A DNA stretch of 64,000 nt from Candidatus Dechloromonas phosphorivorans (GCA_016721185.1 JADKIP010000013.1:152001-216000); one strand, 5' to 3'; positions 15,694 to 23,618 are shown, counted from the first letter of the stretch. Translations and numbers: made by a program. The notes: generated by a model not told the origin, from the letters alone.

Positions 15694-17279
15694 ACTGGCG
15701 AATCCTGATCCCGGCCGGCTTTGCCGCCTATTTTTTGTTCGGCATGGCGCAACTGGCCGAGGCTGCGGATGTGGCGGCCAATTTCAAGCAGCATTGTTCT
15801 TCCTGCCATGGTGTAGATCGTCTCGGCGGCCTCGGCCCGGCCTTGTTGCCGGACAACCTCGCCCGCCTGCGCAAGCCGGAAGCCGAAAAAGTCATTCGTG
15901 AAGGTCGTTTGGCCAGCCAGATGCAGGGCTTCGGCCATCTGCTCTCGGCGGAAGAAGTGAAGGCGCTGGTCGAGTATGTCTACACGCCGATCAAGCCGAT
16001 GCCGGTCTGGGGTGAAGCCGAGATCAAGGCCTCGCGTATCGTCAGTTTTGCGCCGGGCAGCCTGCCGGACAAGCCGCAATTTAGCGCCGACCCGATGAAC
16101 CTGTTCGTCGTTGTCGAAAGCGGCGATCACCATGTGTCGATTCTTGACGGTGACAAGCTGGAACCCATCCACCGCTTCCAATCCCGCTTCGCCCTGCACG
16201 GCGGGCCGAAATTCACACCGGATGGCCGATACGTCTTTTTCGCCTCGCGTGACGGCTGGGTGACCAAGTTCGACATGTGGAACCTGAAGGTCGTCGCCGA
16301 AGTGCGCGCCGGCATCAACACCCGCAACGCCGCGGTCTCCGGCGACGGTAAATGGGTGGCCGTGGCCAACTACCTGCCGCACAGCCTGGTCATCCTCGAT
16401 GCCGAGTTGAATGTCGCCAAAATCCTGCCGGTGACGGACAAGGACGGCAAAGTGAGCTCGCGGGTTTCCGCCGTCTACGACGCTTCGCCGCGTCAGAGCT
16501 TTGTAGCTGCGCTGAAGGATGTCAAAGAGGTTTGGGAGGTTTCGTACAACCCGAAGGCCGATGACATCCCGACCGGCATGATCCACGATTTCAAGTACAA
16601 GGAAGGCGCATTCATCCCCGGCTTCCTCAATCCGAAACGCAGCCAGCTGGACGATTACCTTGACGATTTCTACTTCACGCAAGGTTACGACGAAGTGATG
16701 GGCGCCTCGCGCAACGACGCCAAGAGTGCGGTCAGCGGTCAGGTGGTCAATCTCGATGCCCGCAAGAAAGTTGCCGACCTCGAATTGCCCGGCATGCCGC
16801 ACCTCGGCTCCGGTATTAGCTGGACATGGAAGGATGAGACAGGGCAGAGCCGGACGGTGATGGCAACGCCTAACCTCAACGAAGGCCTGATCAGCATCAT
16901 CGACATGCAGACCTGGAAAACGGTGAAGCAGATCAAGACGCGCGGCCCCGGCTTCTTCATGCGCAGCCACGAAAACAGCCGCTACGCCTGGACCGATTCG
17001 ATGATGAGCAAGGAGTTCAAGGACACCATGCAGATCATCGACAAGGAAACGCTGGAGATCGTCGCCGAACTGAAGCCGGTGCCGGGCAAGACCTTCGCCC
17101 ACGTCGAATTCACCAAGGACGGCAAATACGTGCTGGCCAGCCTGTGGGACATGGACGGCGCGATCATCATCTACGACGCGGTGACGCTGAAGGAAGTGAA
17201 GCGCCTGCCGATGAAGAAGCCGGTCGGCAAGTACAACGTCTGGAACAAGATCACCAAGTCCGAAGGCACCAGCCACTGA
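15690..17279 (+). CDS. nirN: Dihydro-heme d1 dehydrogenase NirN
   Basis: NirS-like periplasmic protein that completes heme d1 by introducing the last double bond and can pass the cofactor to NirS. The 529-residue precursor has a signal peptide (about 1-25, ending AEA-A), a heme c site CSSCH at residues 36-40 and a d1-type propeller that includes GMPHLGSGISW and FMRSHENSRYAW. The GTG start overlaps the nirJ stop (GTGA). It closes the second nir block and converges on the comB-like gene. Confidence 0.92.
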   Translation: MNWRILIPAGFAAYFLFGMAQLAEAADVAANFKQHCSSCHGVDRLGGLGPALLPDNLARLRKPEAEKVIREGRLASQMQGFGHLLSAEEVKALVEYVYTPIKPMPVWGEAEIKASRIVSFAPGSLPDKPQFSADPMNLFVVVESGDHHVSILDGDKLEPIHRFQSRFALHGGPKFTPDGRYVFFASRDGWVTKFDMWNLKVVAEVRAGINTRNAAVSGDGKWVAVANYLPHSLVILDAELNVAKILPVTDKDGKVSSRVSAVYDASPRQSFVAALKDVKEVWEVSYNPKADDIPTGMIHDFKYKEGAFIPGFLNPKRSQLDDYLDDFYFTQGYDEVMGASRNDAKSAVSGQVVNLDARKKVADLELPGMPHLGSGISWTWKDETGQSRTVMATPNLNEGLISIIDMQTWKTVKQIKTRGPGFFMRSHENSRYAWTDSMMSKEFKDTMQIIDKETLEIVAELKPVPGKTFAHVEFTKDGKYVLASLWDMDGAIIIYDAVTLKEVKRLPMKKPVGKYNVWNKITKSEGTSH

Positions 17280-17305
17280 AGGGCTTTCGATTTTTGCTGG
17301 AATTT

Positions 17306-17338
17306 GCGGTTGACCGTGGAAGGCACACGGTTAACCGT
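17306..17338. terminator. Hairpin built from two motif-like arms after nirN
   Basis: The sequence GCGGTTGACCGTG pairs with CACGGTTAACCGT across a seven-base loop (arms 17306-17318 and 17326-17338), with two G-U pairs. Both arms resemble the dispersed GCGGTCAAC motif. It lies between convergent nirN and the comB-like gene and could end transcription from either side. No T run is seen. Confidence 0.5.
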
Positions 17339-17380
17339 TGAAAACGATGCCGACCAGTCGCTCACGCCACGTATTGCGCT

Positions 17381-18067
17381 TCAGCGAATGACCAGATGCT
17401 CCCCTTCATGTCGCACTTGCATGGCAAACCCGAAAAGATCCGGGTGAGCGGCGAGTTCGAGATCAGCCAGGGGCAGGTTCGGCCAGGTGCCGGCCGCAAA
17501 GCGCTGCCCGAAATCGGAATCCCGTACCCGTTGCGCGAATTGTTCCGGCGCAGCCTGATCGCCGCGTAACAGGGATTCAATGTAGTCGGCACAGGCGATG
17601 TCTTCATCGCCATCGCGATCAACCCATTCGCCGGTGATCACAAAGCAAACTTCCTCAGAACCCGCCGCGCGGATCGCCTCGGCCGTCGCCCGGGCGCAAA
17701 CCAGGCTGGCGGCATACAACTGTCGCGCCTGGCGAAAGCGCTGCAGGCCGCGCACACCGGCCGCCGTGCTCATCACAACCGTCTTCCCGGCCAGATTGGC
17801 GTTCATCAGTTGGGAAGGCGAATTGCCAAAATCGAATCCGGGTGCCGGATCACCACCAACCACGGCGCCCACCGAGACGGGATGTTGAACTTTGCCCGCC
17901 AGCGCGATTGCCGCCGCGACCCCTTCCACCGGGTAGATGGCCCTGGCCCCTTGAGCCAACGCTACCGCAGCCGTGGTGAACGAGCGCAGAACGTCGATGA
18001 CGACAACCGTATCCTCAGCGCCAGGCTGATTTTGCAGACGATTCAGGAAAATGCGGGAAAAGCGCAT
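17381..18067 (-). CDS. 2-phosphosulfolactate phosphatase family protein (ComB-like)
   Basis: About 228 residues matching the ComB family (Pfam 2-ph_phosp), with the N-terminal TVVVIDVLRSFTTA, GGDPAPGFDFGNSP and VVMSTAAGVRG stretches. Family founders hydrolyse 2-phosphosulfolactate in coenzyme M synthesis. In bacteria without that pathway the true substrate is unclear, so only the family is claimed. ATG 18067 is preferred over a GTG 24 bases upstream. It stands alone between nirN and a small hypothetical gene. Confidence 0.8.
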   Translation of the reverse strand: MRFSRIFLNRLQNQPGAEDTVVVIDVLRSFTTAAVALAQGARAIYPVEGVAAAIALAGKVQHPVSVGAVVGGDPAPGFDFGNSPSQLMNANLAGKTVVMSTAAGVRGLQRFRQARQLYAASLVCARATAEAIRAAGSEEVCFVITGEWVDRDGDEDIACADYIESLLRGDQAAPEQFAQRVRDSDFGQRFAAGTWPNLPLADLELAAHPDLFGFAMQVRHEGEHLVIR

Positions 18068-18189
18068 GGTGAATGGGCAAGGTAGGGGCACGAAAGCCCC
18101 GGCACAACTTCAGGCTTGGGGACGCTGCAACGCAGCCTCCCGCAAGCTTCCGGGCAAGCTTGGCTAGGCAAAGCCTGCCTGCCGCGACC

Positions 18190-18396
18190 TTATCGGCCCA
18201 GGTGTTGCAAAACAGTATGCAAACGCTCAGCCGCATACGCCGCTTCCGGATCGTTCTCGGTCAATTTCAGAACATCTTCCCAGTTGATGTAACGATCAAG
18301 TCGAACAAGGGCCTTGGCGCTGGTCGAGTCCAAATCGATACTCAAATTAACAGCGTCACCTTTACCATCGAGTTTGTACTCAAACGATCCTTGCAT
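18190..18396 (-). CDS. Small conserved-looking hypothetical protein
   Basis: A 68-residue acidic protein with a clean GGAG ribosome site about ten bases before its ATG. No signal peptide or membrane segment. I do not recognise a family. The 120 bases between it and the comB-like gene are rich in short GC stems (for example GCTGCAACGCAGC) and hold no gene. The 138 bases upstream, up to the IS66 element, hold no gene either, so its promoter region may have been altered by the insertion. Confidence 0.6.
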   Translation of the reverse strand: MQGSFEYKLDGKGDAVNLSIDLDSTSAKALVRLDRYINWEDVLKLTENDPEAAYAAERLHTVLQHLGR

Positions 18397-18514
18397 GTTT
18401 CATTCTCCAGGTTGTTATTCGATAAACCGCGTCAGTGTATAGATCAGGGGCTGGAATTGAAATGCTGGCCTGTTTGCTGGGGTAGCAAAATGGCTAGTGG
18501 ACATTGCGTTTCTG

Positions 18515-18532
18515 CAAAAACATATGTTTTTG
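18515..18532. repeat. 18-bp perfect palindrome at the IS66 insertion site
   Basis: CAAAAACATATGTTTTTG is its own reverse complement. The IS66 target duplication TTTTTGGC (18527-18534) covers the end of this palindrome, so the element inserted at its edge. Confidence 0.75.
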
Positions 18533-18534
18533 GC
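18527..18534. repeat. IS66 target site duplication, left copy
   Basis: TTTTTGGC, identical to 21038-21045. Confidence 0.95.
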
Positions 18535-18603
18535 GTAAGCGATCAATAAAACGCGCCCTCCCATCAGGAGGCGAATTGATGTAGCGGACAGAATCGGTAA
18601 AGC

Positions 18604-20175
18604 TCAATCGCCCAAGGTCAGATGCCACGGCAAGAGCTGTTCGTAATCGTCGGCCGTCGTTGCCAAAGGCAAGGCTTTGAACAAGGCGACCAGATACCGA
18701 TAGGTATCCACCCCATTGGCCTTGCAGGTCTCGATCAAAGAATAGATATTCGCACTGGCGTTGGCGCCGGCCACCGTGTCGGCGAAGAGCCAATTGCGCC
18801 GGCCCACGACGAACGGTCGGATCGCGTTCTCGCACAGATTGTTGTCGATGGGCCAAGCGCCGTTCTCGACATACCGGATCAGCTTTGGCCACTGCGCTTC
18901 CAGATAATGCAGTGCCTTGCCCAACAAACTGCCTGGCGTCACGCTGTGCCGGTGCGTCACCAGCAGATGCTGAATTTCTGCCAGGATGGAGCGGCTCGCT
19001 GCTTCGCGTAATTGAGCCCTTTCGGCCACTCCTTTGCCCTTCACCTTCGCCTCCACGGCGTAAAGCCGGGCAATCGCAGCAATAAACTGCGTCGCCAACT
19101 GATCCGGACGGCGAACTGCTTTTGGCAAGACGGCCTCCGCCTCGACAAAGTAACGCCGTGCATGCGCCCAGCACCCCAGATGAATCAGGCCATGTGAATG
19201 CGCGATGCCGTTATAGACCTCGTAGCCATCGGACATCAACACCGCGCCTTCGCGGATTCCGGCATAAAGCTGCTCGGCGTGGGTTCCGCCACGGCCCGGG
19301 GCATAGCCGAACAATCGCACTGGTGGCCCGGTGCCGTTCATCTGCGCCCACAGATAACTCTTGCTCTGTGCCGCTCGACCAGATTCCTTGAGCACCTGAA
19401 TCACCGTCTCGTCGCCGAACACCAGTTCGGCATCGAGCAAGTGATCGCGCAGCAGATTGATGATCGGCTGCACCGCTTCGCCGACCTTGATCATGCTGCC
19501 GGCCAGCGTGTTGCGGGAAAGGTCGCCGCCGAAACGGCCAAGCAGTGCCGCTTGCCGGTAGAGTGGCAGCGAATCCTGATACTTGGAGGTCGCCACCCAG
19601 GCCAAAGCCGCTTCGGTCAGCAGTCCCTTGGGAATGATCCGGGCCGGCGCCGGGGTGACCTTGATTCCCTGGTCACAACACGGGCAGGCATATTTGACGC
19701 GCTGGTGCTGAATGACACGAACCCGTTGCGGAATGATGTCCAGTTGTTCGCTGGTTTCGACGCCGATTTCCACCAGTGTCTTGCCATCATGGGGGCAAAC
19801 CCGTTCGGATTCCGGTAACTCATGGCGAACGATCTCGCGCGGCAGCGCCGGATCAAGGGGCTTGCGGCCCCGCTTCTGGCGGGTATGCCCAGTAATCTCG
19901 ATACCGGATTCGACGGGGACTTCCTCGGTTACCGGCACATCGGCAGAAACCAAAGCCTCCGCTTCGTTGAAGAGTTCCGACTGGCCGTTGCCGCGTGCCT
20001 CGCTCTTGGCGGCGAAGAGTTTGCGCAGGAAGGCGTTGAGTTTCTCCTGAAGGAGATCACGCTCGATCTTGACGACTTTGAGCTCGCCGCGCAGCGCTTC
20101 GCGTTCGGTGACGGCCGCCTCACGCTGGGCAATCAGCGTGTTGAATTCTTCGGCGGTCAGGGTCACGTTCAGCAT
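18604..20175 (-). CDS. tnpC: IS66 family transposase TnpC
   Basis: The DDE transposase of the element, 523 residues, about the family's normal length. An N-terminal coiled-coil-like region (about 10-60) is followed by a zinc-binding segment (CPHDGK and CPCCDQG cysteines). The catalytic core shows the likely acidic triad in VFGDETVIQ, LMSDGYEVY and DNNLCENAIRP. The C-terminal IS66 extension ends LLPWHLTLGD. No frameshift is seen. It is the third gene of the element, 32 bases behind tnpB. Confidence 0.97.
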   Translation of the reverse strand: MLNVTLTAEEFNTLIAQREAAVTEREALRGELKVVKIERDLLQEKLNAFLRKLFAAKSEARGNGQSELFNEAEALVSADVPVTEEVPVESGIEITGHTRQKRGRKPLDPALPREIVRHELPESERVCPHDGKTLVEIGVETSEQLDIIPQRVRVIQHQRVKYACPCCDQGIKVTPAPARIIPKGLLTEAALAWVATSKYQDSLPLYRQAALLGRFGGDLSRNTLAGSMIKVGEAVQPIINLLRDHLLDAELVFGDETVIQVLKESGRAAQSKSYLWAQMNGTGPPVRLFGYAPGRGGTHAEQLYAGIREGAVLMSDGYEVYNGIAHSHGLIHLGCWAHARRYFVEAEAVLPKAVRRPDQLATQFIAAIARLYAVEAKVKGKGVAERAQLREAASRSILAEIQHLLVTHRHSVTPGSLLGKALHYLEAQWPKLIRYVENGAWPIDNNLCENAIRPFVVGRRNWLFADTVAGANASANIYSLIETCKANGVDTYRYLVALFKALPLATTADDYEQLLPWHLTLGD

Positions 20176-20207
20176 ATGACGATTTGACTAAACCGACCCA
20201 AAATCGT

Positions 20208-20558
20208 TCACCCGACGCGCTGATAATTTCGTGCGGGGTGCGGCTGCATGGCCGAGAGGTTGATGCCTTCCAGTAGCCAGTGCAATTGCTCGACGGTCAA
20301 CTCGACGAGCTCGGACTCCTTGGGCCATTTGAAGCGATCGGCTTCCAGTCGCTTGATGAGTAGCCAGAATCCGTTGCGATCCCAGAGCAGAATCTTGATC
20401 CGGTCGCGCCGGCGGTTACTGAAGACATAGGCGACCTGTGCAAACGGGTCGAGCCCCAGCCCTTGTTCAACCAGCAGGGCAAGTCCGTTAATGCTCTTGC
20501 GGCCATCTACCGCTTCCCGGTGCAGGAAGACCTTCAGCCGGGAATCGAGTCGGAACAT
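20208..20558 (-). CDS. tnpB: IS66 accessory protein TnpB
   Basis: A 116-residue protein of the IS66 Orf2 family, with the family stretch VYVFSNRRRDRIKIL (here AYVFSNRRRDRIKILLWD) and the ending FKWPKESELVELT-EQLHWLLEGI. TnpB is required for IS66 transposition, but its mechanism is not established. Its start overlaps the end of tnpA by 25 bases, suggesting coupled translation. Confidence 0.95.
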   Translation of the reverse strand: MFRLDSRLKVFLHREAVDGRKSINGLALLVEQGLGLDPFAQVAYVFSNRRRDRIKILLWDRNGFWLLIKRLEADRFKWPKESELVELTVEQLHWLLEGINLSAMQPHPARNYQRVG

Positions 20559-20956
20559 GGCAGGGTGGAAAGTAGACGAAGAACATGCGCCAGTTGCTCA
20601 GCCGGCAATCCTGACCATTCCAGTCGAACGCCATTGGGCAACCGGGCCACCAGCTCTGGTGGCGTGATCGGCGAACGATGGGCGCTGACCGGCACTACCG
20701 GGATAAACGCTGCCGGCCTTTCTGCTGTTCGTTGCACTGAACTAGCAGCATACGATTGACCCAAATGTTTACCGATCCATTTACGCAGAAGATTGGCATT
20801 GATACCGTGCATCAGCGCCAGTTTCGCCACCGAAACGCCGGGTTGCAAACTAGCTTCAATCAATTCGCGCTTGGCTTGTCGGTCGTAACAGCATCGCCCA
20901 TCCCGCTTGTGGCCTACAACCAATCGCTGCATCAATTCTGGAGTCTGCTCTGTCAT
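20534..20956 (-). CDS. tnpA: IS66 accessory protein TnpA
   Basis: First gene of the element, about 140 residues, with a helix-turn-helix of the transposase-8 type near the N-terminus (SVAKLALMHGINANLLRKW). ATG 20956 gives MTEQTPELM. An upstream in-frame non-ATG start at 20986 is less likely because a hairpin covers that stretch. TnpA is required for IS66 transposition. Confidence 0.93.
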   Translation of the reverse strand: MTEQTPELMQRLVVGHKRDGRCCYDRQAKRELIEASLQPGVSVAKLALMHGINANLLRKWIGKHLGQSYAASSVQRTAERPAAFIPVVPVSAHRSPITPPELVARLPNGVRLEWSGLPAEQLAHVLRLLSTLPCSDSIPG

Positions 20957-20958
20957 AG

Positions 20959-20984
20959 GTGTCCACCTTGTTTTACGTGGACAC
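20959..20984. promoter_or_regulatory. Hairpin immediately upstream of tnpA
   Basis: GTGTCCAC (20959-20966) and GTGGACAC (20977-20984) form a perfect 8-bp stem with a ten-base loop, right before the tnpA start. It may limit read-in translation of tnpA or be a TnpA binding dyad (inference). Confidence 0.5.
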
Positions 20985-21037
20985 ATCTTTCACCACTGAC
21001 GCTCAGCGGGAAAGTGCGTGGTTTATTGAGCGCTTAC

Positions 21038-21045
21038 TTTTTGGC
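21038..21045. repeat. IS66 target site duplication, right copy
   Basis: TTTTTGGC, identical to 18527-18534. Confidence 0.95.
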
Positions 21046-21312
21046 AGGGCAGCCTGAATGGGAGGGGTGGCACGGAGCTAAGTCGACTGCCATCAGGTCA
21101 GTTGCGTTGAGCGGAGGGTTTGAGCAATGGGGTAATGCGAGGGAAATGCTCATCGCCGCATGGTTGCTGTGATGTTGTATGTGCCAGCCTTGCCCGAAGA
21201 GACGTCGAGCGCTTGTAGTGAGAATTTTGAATAGCCTTCTTTGGAAAAGACAGAGAGGCTGCCCGAATATGATCTGTTGTAGCCCGAGTAGGCGCAGCCA
21301 GTAAGGGTGACC
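21046..21312 (-). other. Remnant coding sequence between IS66 and the cassette array
   Basis: No complete gene. On the - strand a frame ending at 21150 reads, from about 21336, through a serine- and tyrosine-rich stretch (GCAYSGYNRSYSGSLSVF, then AGTYNITATMRR) that looks like the tail of an exported beta-rich protein. It is out of frame with the gene at 21313-21633 and may be the fused 3' end of another cassette gene. Bases 21046-21149 show nothing recognisable. Confidence 0.35.
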
Positions 21313-21633
21313 TTAGCCGTTGAACCATCCATTCTTGAAATCTGCTTTAAACGAGTCATCAACGGGGATCCCAATTTGGCGCTCCCACGTCTTGAAGTAC
21401 AGGTGGAAGACGGCGGCAAGCATTGAGATGCAGGTGCGCCCGATAACTTGAAGAGACTCTTCGGCTTCCAGCCACTCTTCAAGAAAGGCTGGTTCGGGGT
21501 CTTCGCTATATGGAGGGACAAACGGCTCCTCTTCGGCCTCGATCTGGCGCTTGCGCTCAATGAAGGGCGCAGCGGCCATCTCGTAAAACTGCCGAATGAA
21601 ATTCACCCGCCGATTAAGAAAGTACTGAACGTC
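21313..21633 (-). CDS. Cassette-borne hypothetical protein, probably C-terminally truncated
   Basis: About 106 residues from ATG 21633, which has GGAG nine bases upstream and lies directly behind the attC site, the normal place for a cassette gene. The protein is acidic in the middle (EAEEEPFVPPYSEDPEP) and has an amphipathic segment CISMLAAVFHLYFKTW; there is no signal peptide. It stops abruptly after DFKNGWFNG, and unrelated-looking coding sequence follows in another frame, which suggests a deletion or junction. I recall similar proteins as longer, but cannot confirm. Function unknown. Confidence 0.6.
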   Translation of the reverse strand, partial: DVQYFLNRRVNFIRQFYEMAAAPFIERKRQIEAEEEPFVPPYSEDPEPAFLEEWLEAEESLQVIGRTCISMLAAVFHLYFKTWERQIGIPVDDSFKADFKNGWFNG

Positions 21634-22225
21634 CATCGCTAGTCTCCAGACGCCCAACGTAGAAGTCACCGGCGCTGCGCGGCTTTATCGCGCAGCGTCC
21701 GTGTGGACTGCCGGGTTGGGCGGCAAGTTTCTGCTCAATGGCTCGGAAAAGCGCGAGAACAAAAGCATCTCTTGCATTATTCTTGCATTCGCCGTATGCA
21801 CGTGGTTCCTTGAAGCGCTGGCCCGTGAATCGAAATATCTGGAGCGCTTTCAAACCCCTCAAATCGTGAAGTTCAAGATCGACAGGCTGCAACATGACCG
21901 GGATTGAAGGGGTGCGATTGTTTCCAACGAAATGAGGAAGTTCGTTCTCGCCGATGAACTTTGACCCAAGAAATGCAGGACTAACAAGGAGAAGACCGAA
22001 ATCGCATTTGTCCCTTGCTTCAATGATTTGCTTTTCCCATTCCTCGCCGATGATGATTCCAGAGTCCATCCAAAGTCTGTAGTTATATGCCTTCGAAGGG
22101 CGTAGATGATCTACAAGCTTCGTGATAAAACTCTCGGCAAGCTGCTGGTTTCTATGTGCATAGGAAACGAAAAACTCAATCCGCTTTCTTAAATCTCTAA
22201 GATCGTCCGCCACGTCAAACCTCAC
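21614..22225 (-). CDS. TIR-domain protein in an integron-type cassette
   Basis: A 203-residue protein with an N-terminal TIR-like domain (about 15-150): FFVSYAHRNQQLAESFITKL, then LWMDSGIIIGEEWEKQI, then a hydrophobic strand FGLLLVSPAFLGS. TIR proteins of bacteria often act as NAD-degrading or signalling enzymes in anti-phage defence; the glutamate in EEWEKQI is a candidate catalytic residue (inference). The GTG start overlaps the stop of the exported protein gene (GTGA), so the two are coupled. The frame runs through the whole attC site, so the last about 35 residues are encoded by recombination-site DNA. Confidence 0.8.
   Translation of the reverse strand: MRFDVADDLRDLRKRIEFFVSYAHRNQQLAESFITKLVDHLRPSKAYNYRLWMDSGIIIGEEWEKQIIEARDKCDFGLLLVSPAFLGSKFIGENELPHFVGNNRTPSIPVMLQPVDLELHDLRGLKALQIFRFTGQRFKEPRAYGECKNNARDAFVLALFRAIEQKLAAQPGSPHGRCAIKPRSAGDFYVGRLETSDGRSVLS
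21652..21721 (-). other. attC recombination site 1
   Basis: A 70-bp site bounded by GCCCAAC (21652-21658) and GTTGGGC (21715-21721), which fit the integron consensus boxes RYYYAAC and GTTRRRY. The interior is an imperfect palindrome centred on GCTGCGCGGCTTTATCGCGCAGC. Nearly identical to site 2. It separates the TIR cassette from the truncated hypothetical cassette. Confidence 0.88.
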
Positions 22226-23241
22226 TGACTAACCGGCTTATCTTCGGGAATTGACTCCACCTTGGGTTCTGGCTTGCCAAAAGTTTCTGGAAGTCGCGCG
22301 AATATTTCACCGGTCAGGCCAGAGTAAAAGACGATCCCAATCACGTTACCTGCCAAGAATTTTTCTTGCACGGAAATATCAACTGGGTTGTCACGCTTTG
22401 GCTCCACATGACTGAAGTTGTAAAAAATATATGGATCGGCCAACTTCATAACAATCAATACTTTCAGCGCCGGCAACTCTTGTGCCGCCCGAGAGTTCTC
22501 TAGCCTAAATTGACTCGCACTCGTCGGATTTGAATAGATCAAGTCGCGCTCGAAGCTCAAAAAAGGAAGTCGGTTTGCTGCAATTCCAAACCTCGACATG
22601 ACCGTTTTCTCTACCGTAACAGTCGCACCATAAGCATTGCTGCCCTGATATGTGCTCTTCGACTCGATCCTTGTGCTCAACTCAAACTTATCTAACCCTT
22701 TCCCTTCGCGTCGGTTGGTGGCATAGTCCGGCGCTCCGATTCCATTCAGGGGCAGGTATTTCGACGAAGCGGGAAGCACATATAGATTTACATCACCAGT
22801 ATCTGCATTGAACTCGTATCGCAGCCCACTGCTATATTTCCCACCCTTTGACGCTGGCACCACAAAAGCTAAAACATCGTCGATACTAGAATCGCCCAAA
22901 AATTTTCCTGCAAGTGCTGCCGATCTTCTAGTGTTGTAGTCGGCGGTTGACTCAAATTCGCCCTTCTTGACGCCAGTCATCTTTTCTATTGCATCTATCG
23001 CTACCGTAGCCGGGATGCCCGTATATCCAGGATCAATGCGTCCGCTTTCAAGCATACCCATTGAGAACTTCACAACTGGAGGCTTCTTCGGCTCTTGTTT
23101 GACCGGAGCCACTGGAGCGGGTTGTTCCTTCGTTTGCTTCTGCTTAGCCTGCTGCTCCTTCTTCGCCGTTGGCTTGTCTTGTGCAAAGCAGACACCGGTC
23201 AGCGAAGTGGTGACTGCTAATAATACGAACCACTCTTTCAT
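22222..23241 (-). CDS. Exported hypothetical protein, first gene of the TIR cassette
   Basis: 339 residues from ATG 23241, which has AAGGAG well spaced upstream. Residues 1-20 form a signal peptide (MKEWFVLLAVTTSLTGVCFA). A Lys/Gln/Pro-rich linker (about 22-56) follows, then a folded region of mixed charge with no family I recognise. The ending is proline- and acid-rich. An upstream in-frame start at 23298 would add 19 residues and lie inside the attC boundary. It is coupled to the TIR gene by a 4-base overlap. The base composition looks richer in A+T than the neighbouring core genes. Confidence 0.7.
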   Translation of the reverse strand: MKEWFVLLAVTTSLTGVCFAQDKPTAKKEQQAKQKQTKEQPAPVAPVKQEPKKPPVVKFSMGMLESGRIDPGYTGIPATVAIDAIEKMTGVKKGEFESTADYNTRRSAALAGKFLGDSSIDDVLAFVVPASKGGKYSSGLRYEFNADTGDVNLYVLPASSKYLPLNGIGAPDYATNRREGKGLDKFELSTRIESKSTYQGSNAYGATVTVEKTVMSRFGIAANRLPFLSFERDLIYSNPTSASQFRLENSRAAQELPALKVLIVMKLADPYIFYNFSHVEPKRDNPVDISVQEKFLAGNVIGIVFYSGLTGEIFARLPETFGKPEPKVESIPEDKPVSQ

Positions 23242-23292
23242 TTTTGTCTCCTTGTAAATCATCGACATTACTTTCCTGTGCGAGGTTGTGAC

Positions 23293-23362
23293 GCCCAACG
23301 TTTGAATTTACCGGCGCTGCGCAGCTTTATCGCGCAGCGTCCGGTGGAATGATGGGTTGGGC
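23293..23362 (-). other. attC recombination site 2
   Basis: A 70-bp site bounded by GCCCAAC (23293-23299) and GTTGGGC (23356-23362). It shares with site 1 the central GGCGCTGCGC, GCTTTATCGCGCAGCGTCC and the outer boxes. It follows the YdeI-like gene stop by one base and precedes the exported protein gene, as expected for consecutive cassettes. Confidence 0.9.
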
Positions 23363-23363
23363 A

Positions 23364-23618
23364 TCACGGTTTGCTCTTGCTTTTATAGGCCATATTCATA
23401 TAGGCATCGCCACGAGCCAGTTCATCGAGCATCTGCGACAAACGTTTTTGCTGTGTTGCGGGCAATTTGGCTCGGGTGATCCATCCAATGTAGTCATTGC
23501 GCTGGTAAGGTGGGCGAGCTGCGTAGGCAGCTTCGAGTTTTGCTTCCTTTAGCGCCTCGCTAACGAAGTCAGGCATGGGATAGACAGCGCGTTTCAAACG
23601 GGAACTAGCGTCACTCAT
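23364..23618 (-). CDS. YdeI/OmpD-associated family protein
   Basis: 84 residues from ATG 23618, which follows a strong GGAGGTGG ribosome site. It carries the hallmark of the YdeI/OmdA family in its second half: PPYQRNDYIGWITRAKLPA followed by KRLSQMLDELARGDAYMNM. Members have been linked to bacteriocin or peptide tolerance, but the mechanism is unclear. The start overlaps the end of the VOC gene, so both genes travel in one cassette. The stop is one base from attC site 2. Confidence 0.85.
   Translation of the reverse strand: MSDASSRLKRAVYPMPDFVSEALKEAKLEAAYAARPPYQRNDYIGWITRAKLPATQQKRLSQMLDELARGDAYMNMAYKSKSKP

Larger units (their letters stand above)
18535..21037 (-). mobile_element. Complete IS66-family insertion sequence
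   Basis: A 2503-bp element with tnpA, tnpB and tnpC read from right to left. The left end (18535, GTAAGCGATCAATAAA) and the right end read inward (from 21037, GTAAGCGCTCAATAAA) are inverted repeats matching at 15 of 16 bases. The flanks TTTTTGGC at 18527-18534 and 21038-21045 are a perfect 8-bp target duplication, the length typical of IS66. All three genes appear intact, so the insertion looks recent and potentially active. Confidence 0.97.

Noticed and set aside
21652..23362. Reading the two 70-bp repeats as CRISPR repeats
   Set aside because: Only two copies, 1.6 kb apart with genes between them and integron-type end boxes; there is no spacer array or cas gene.
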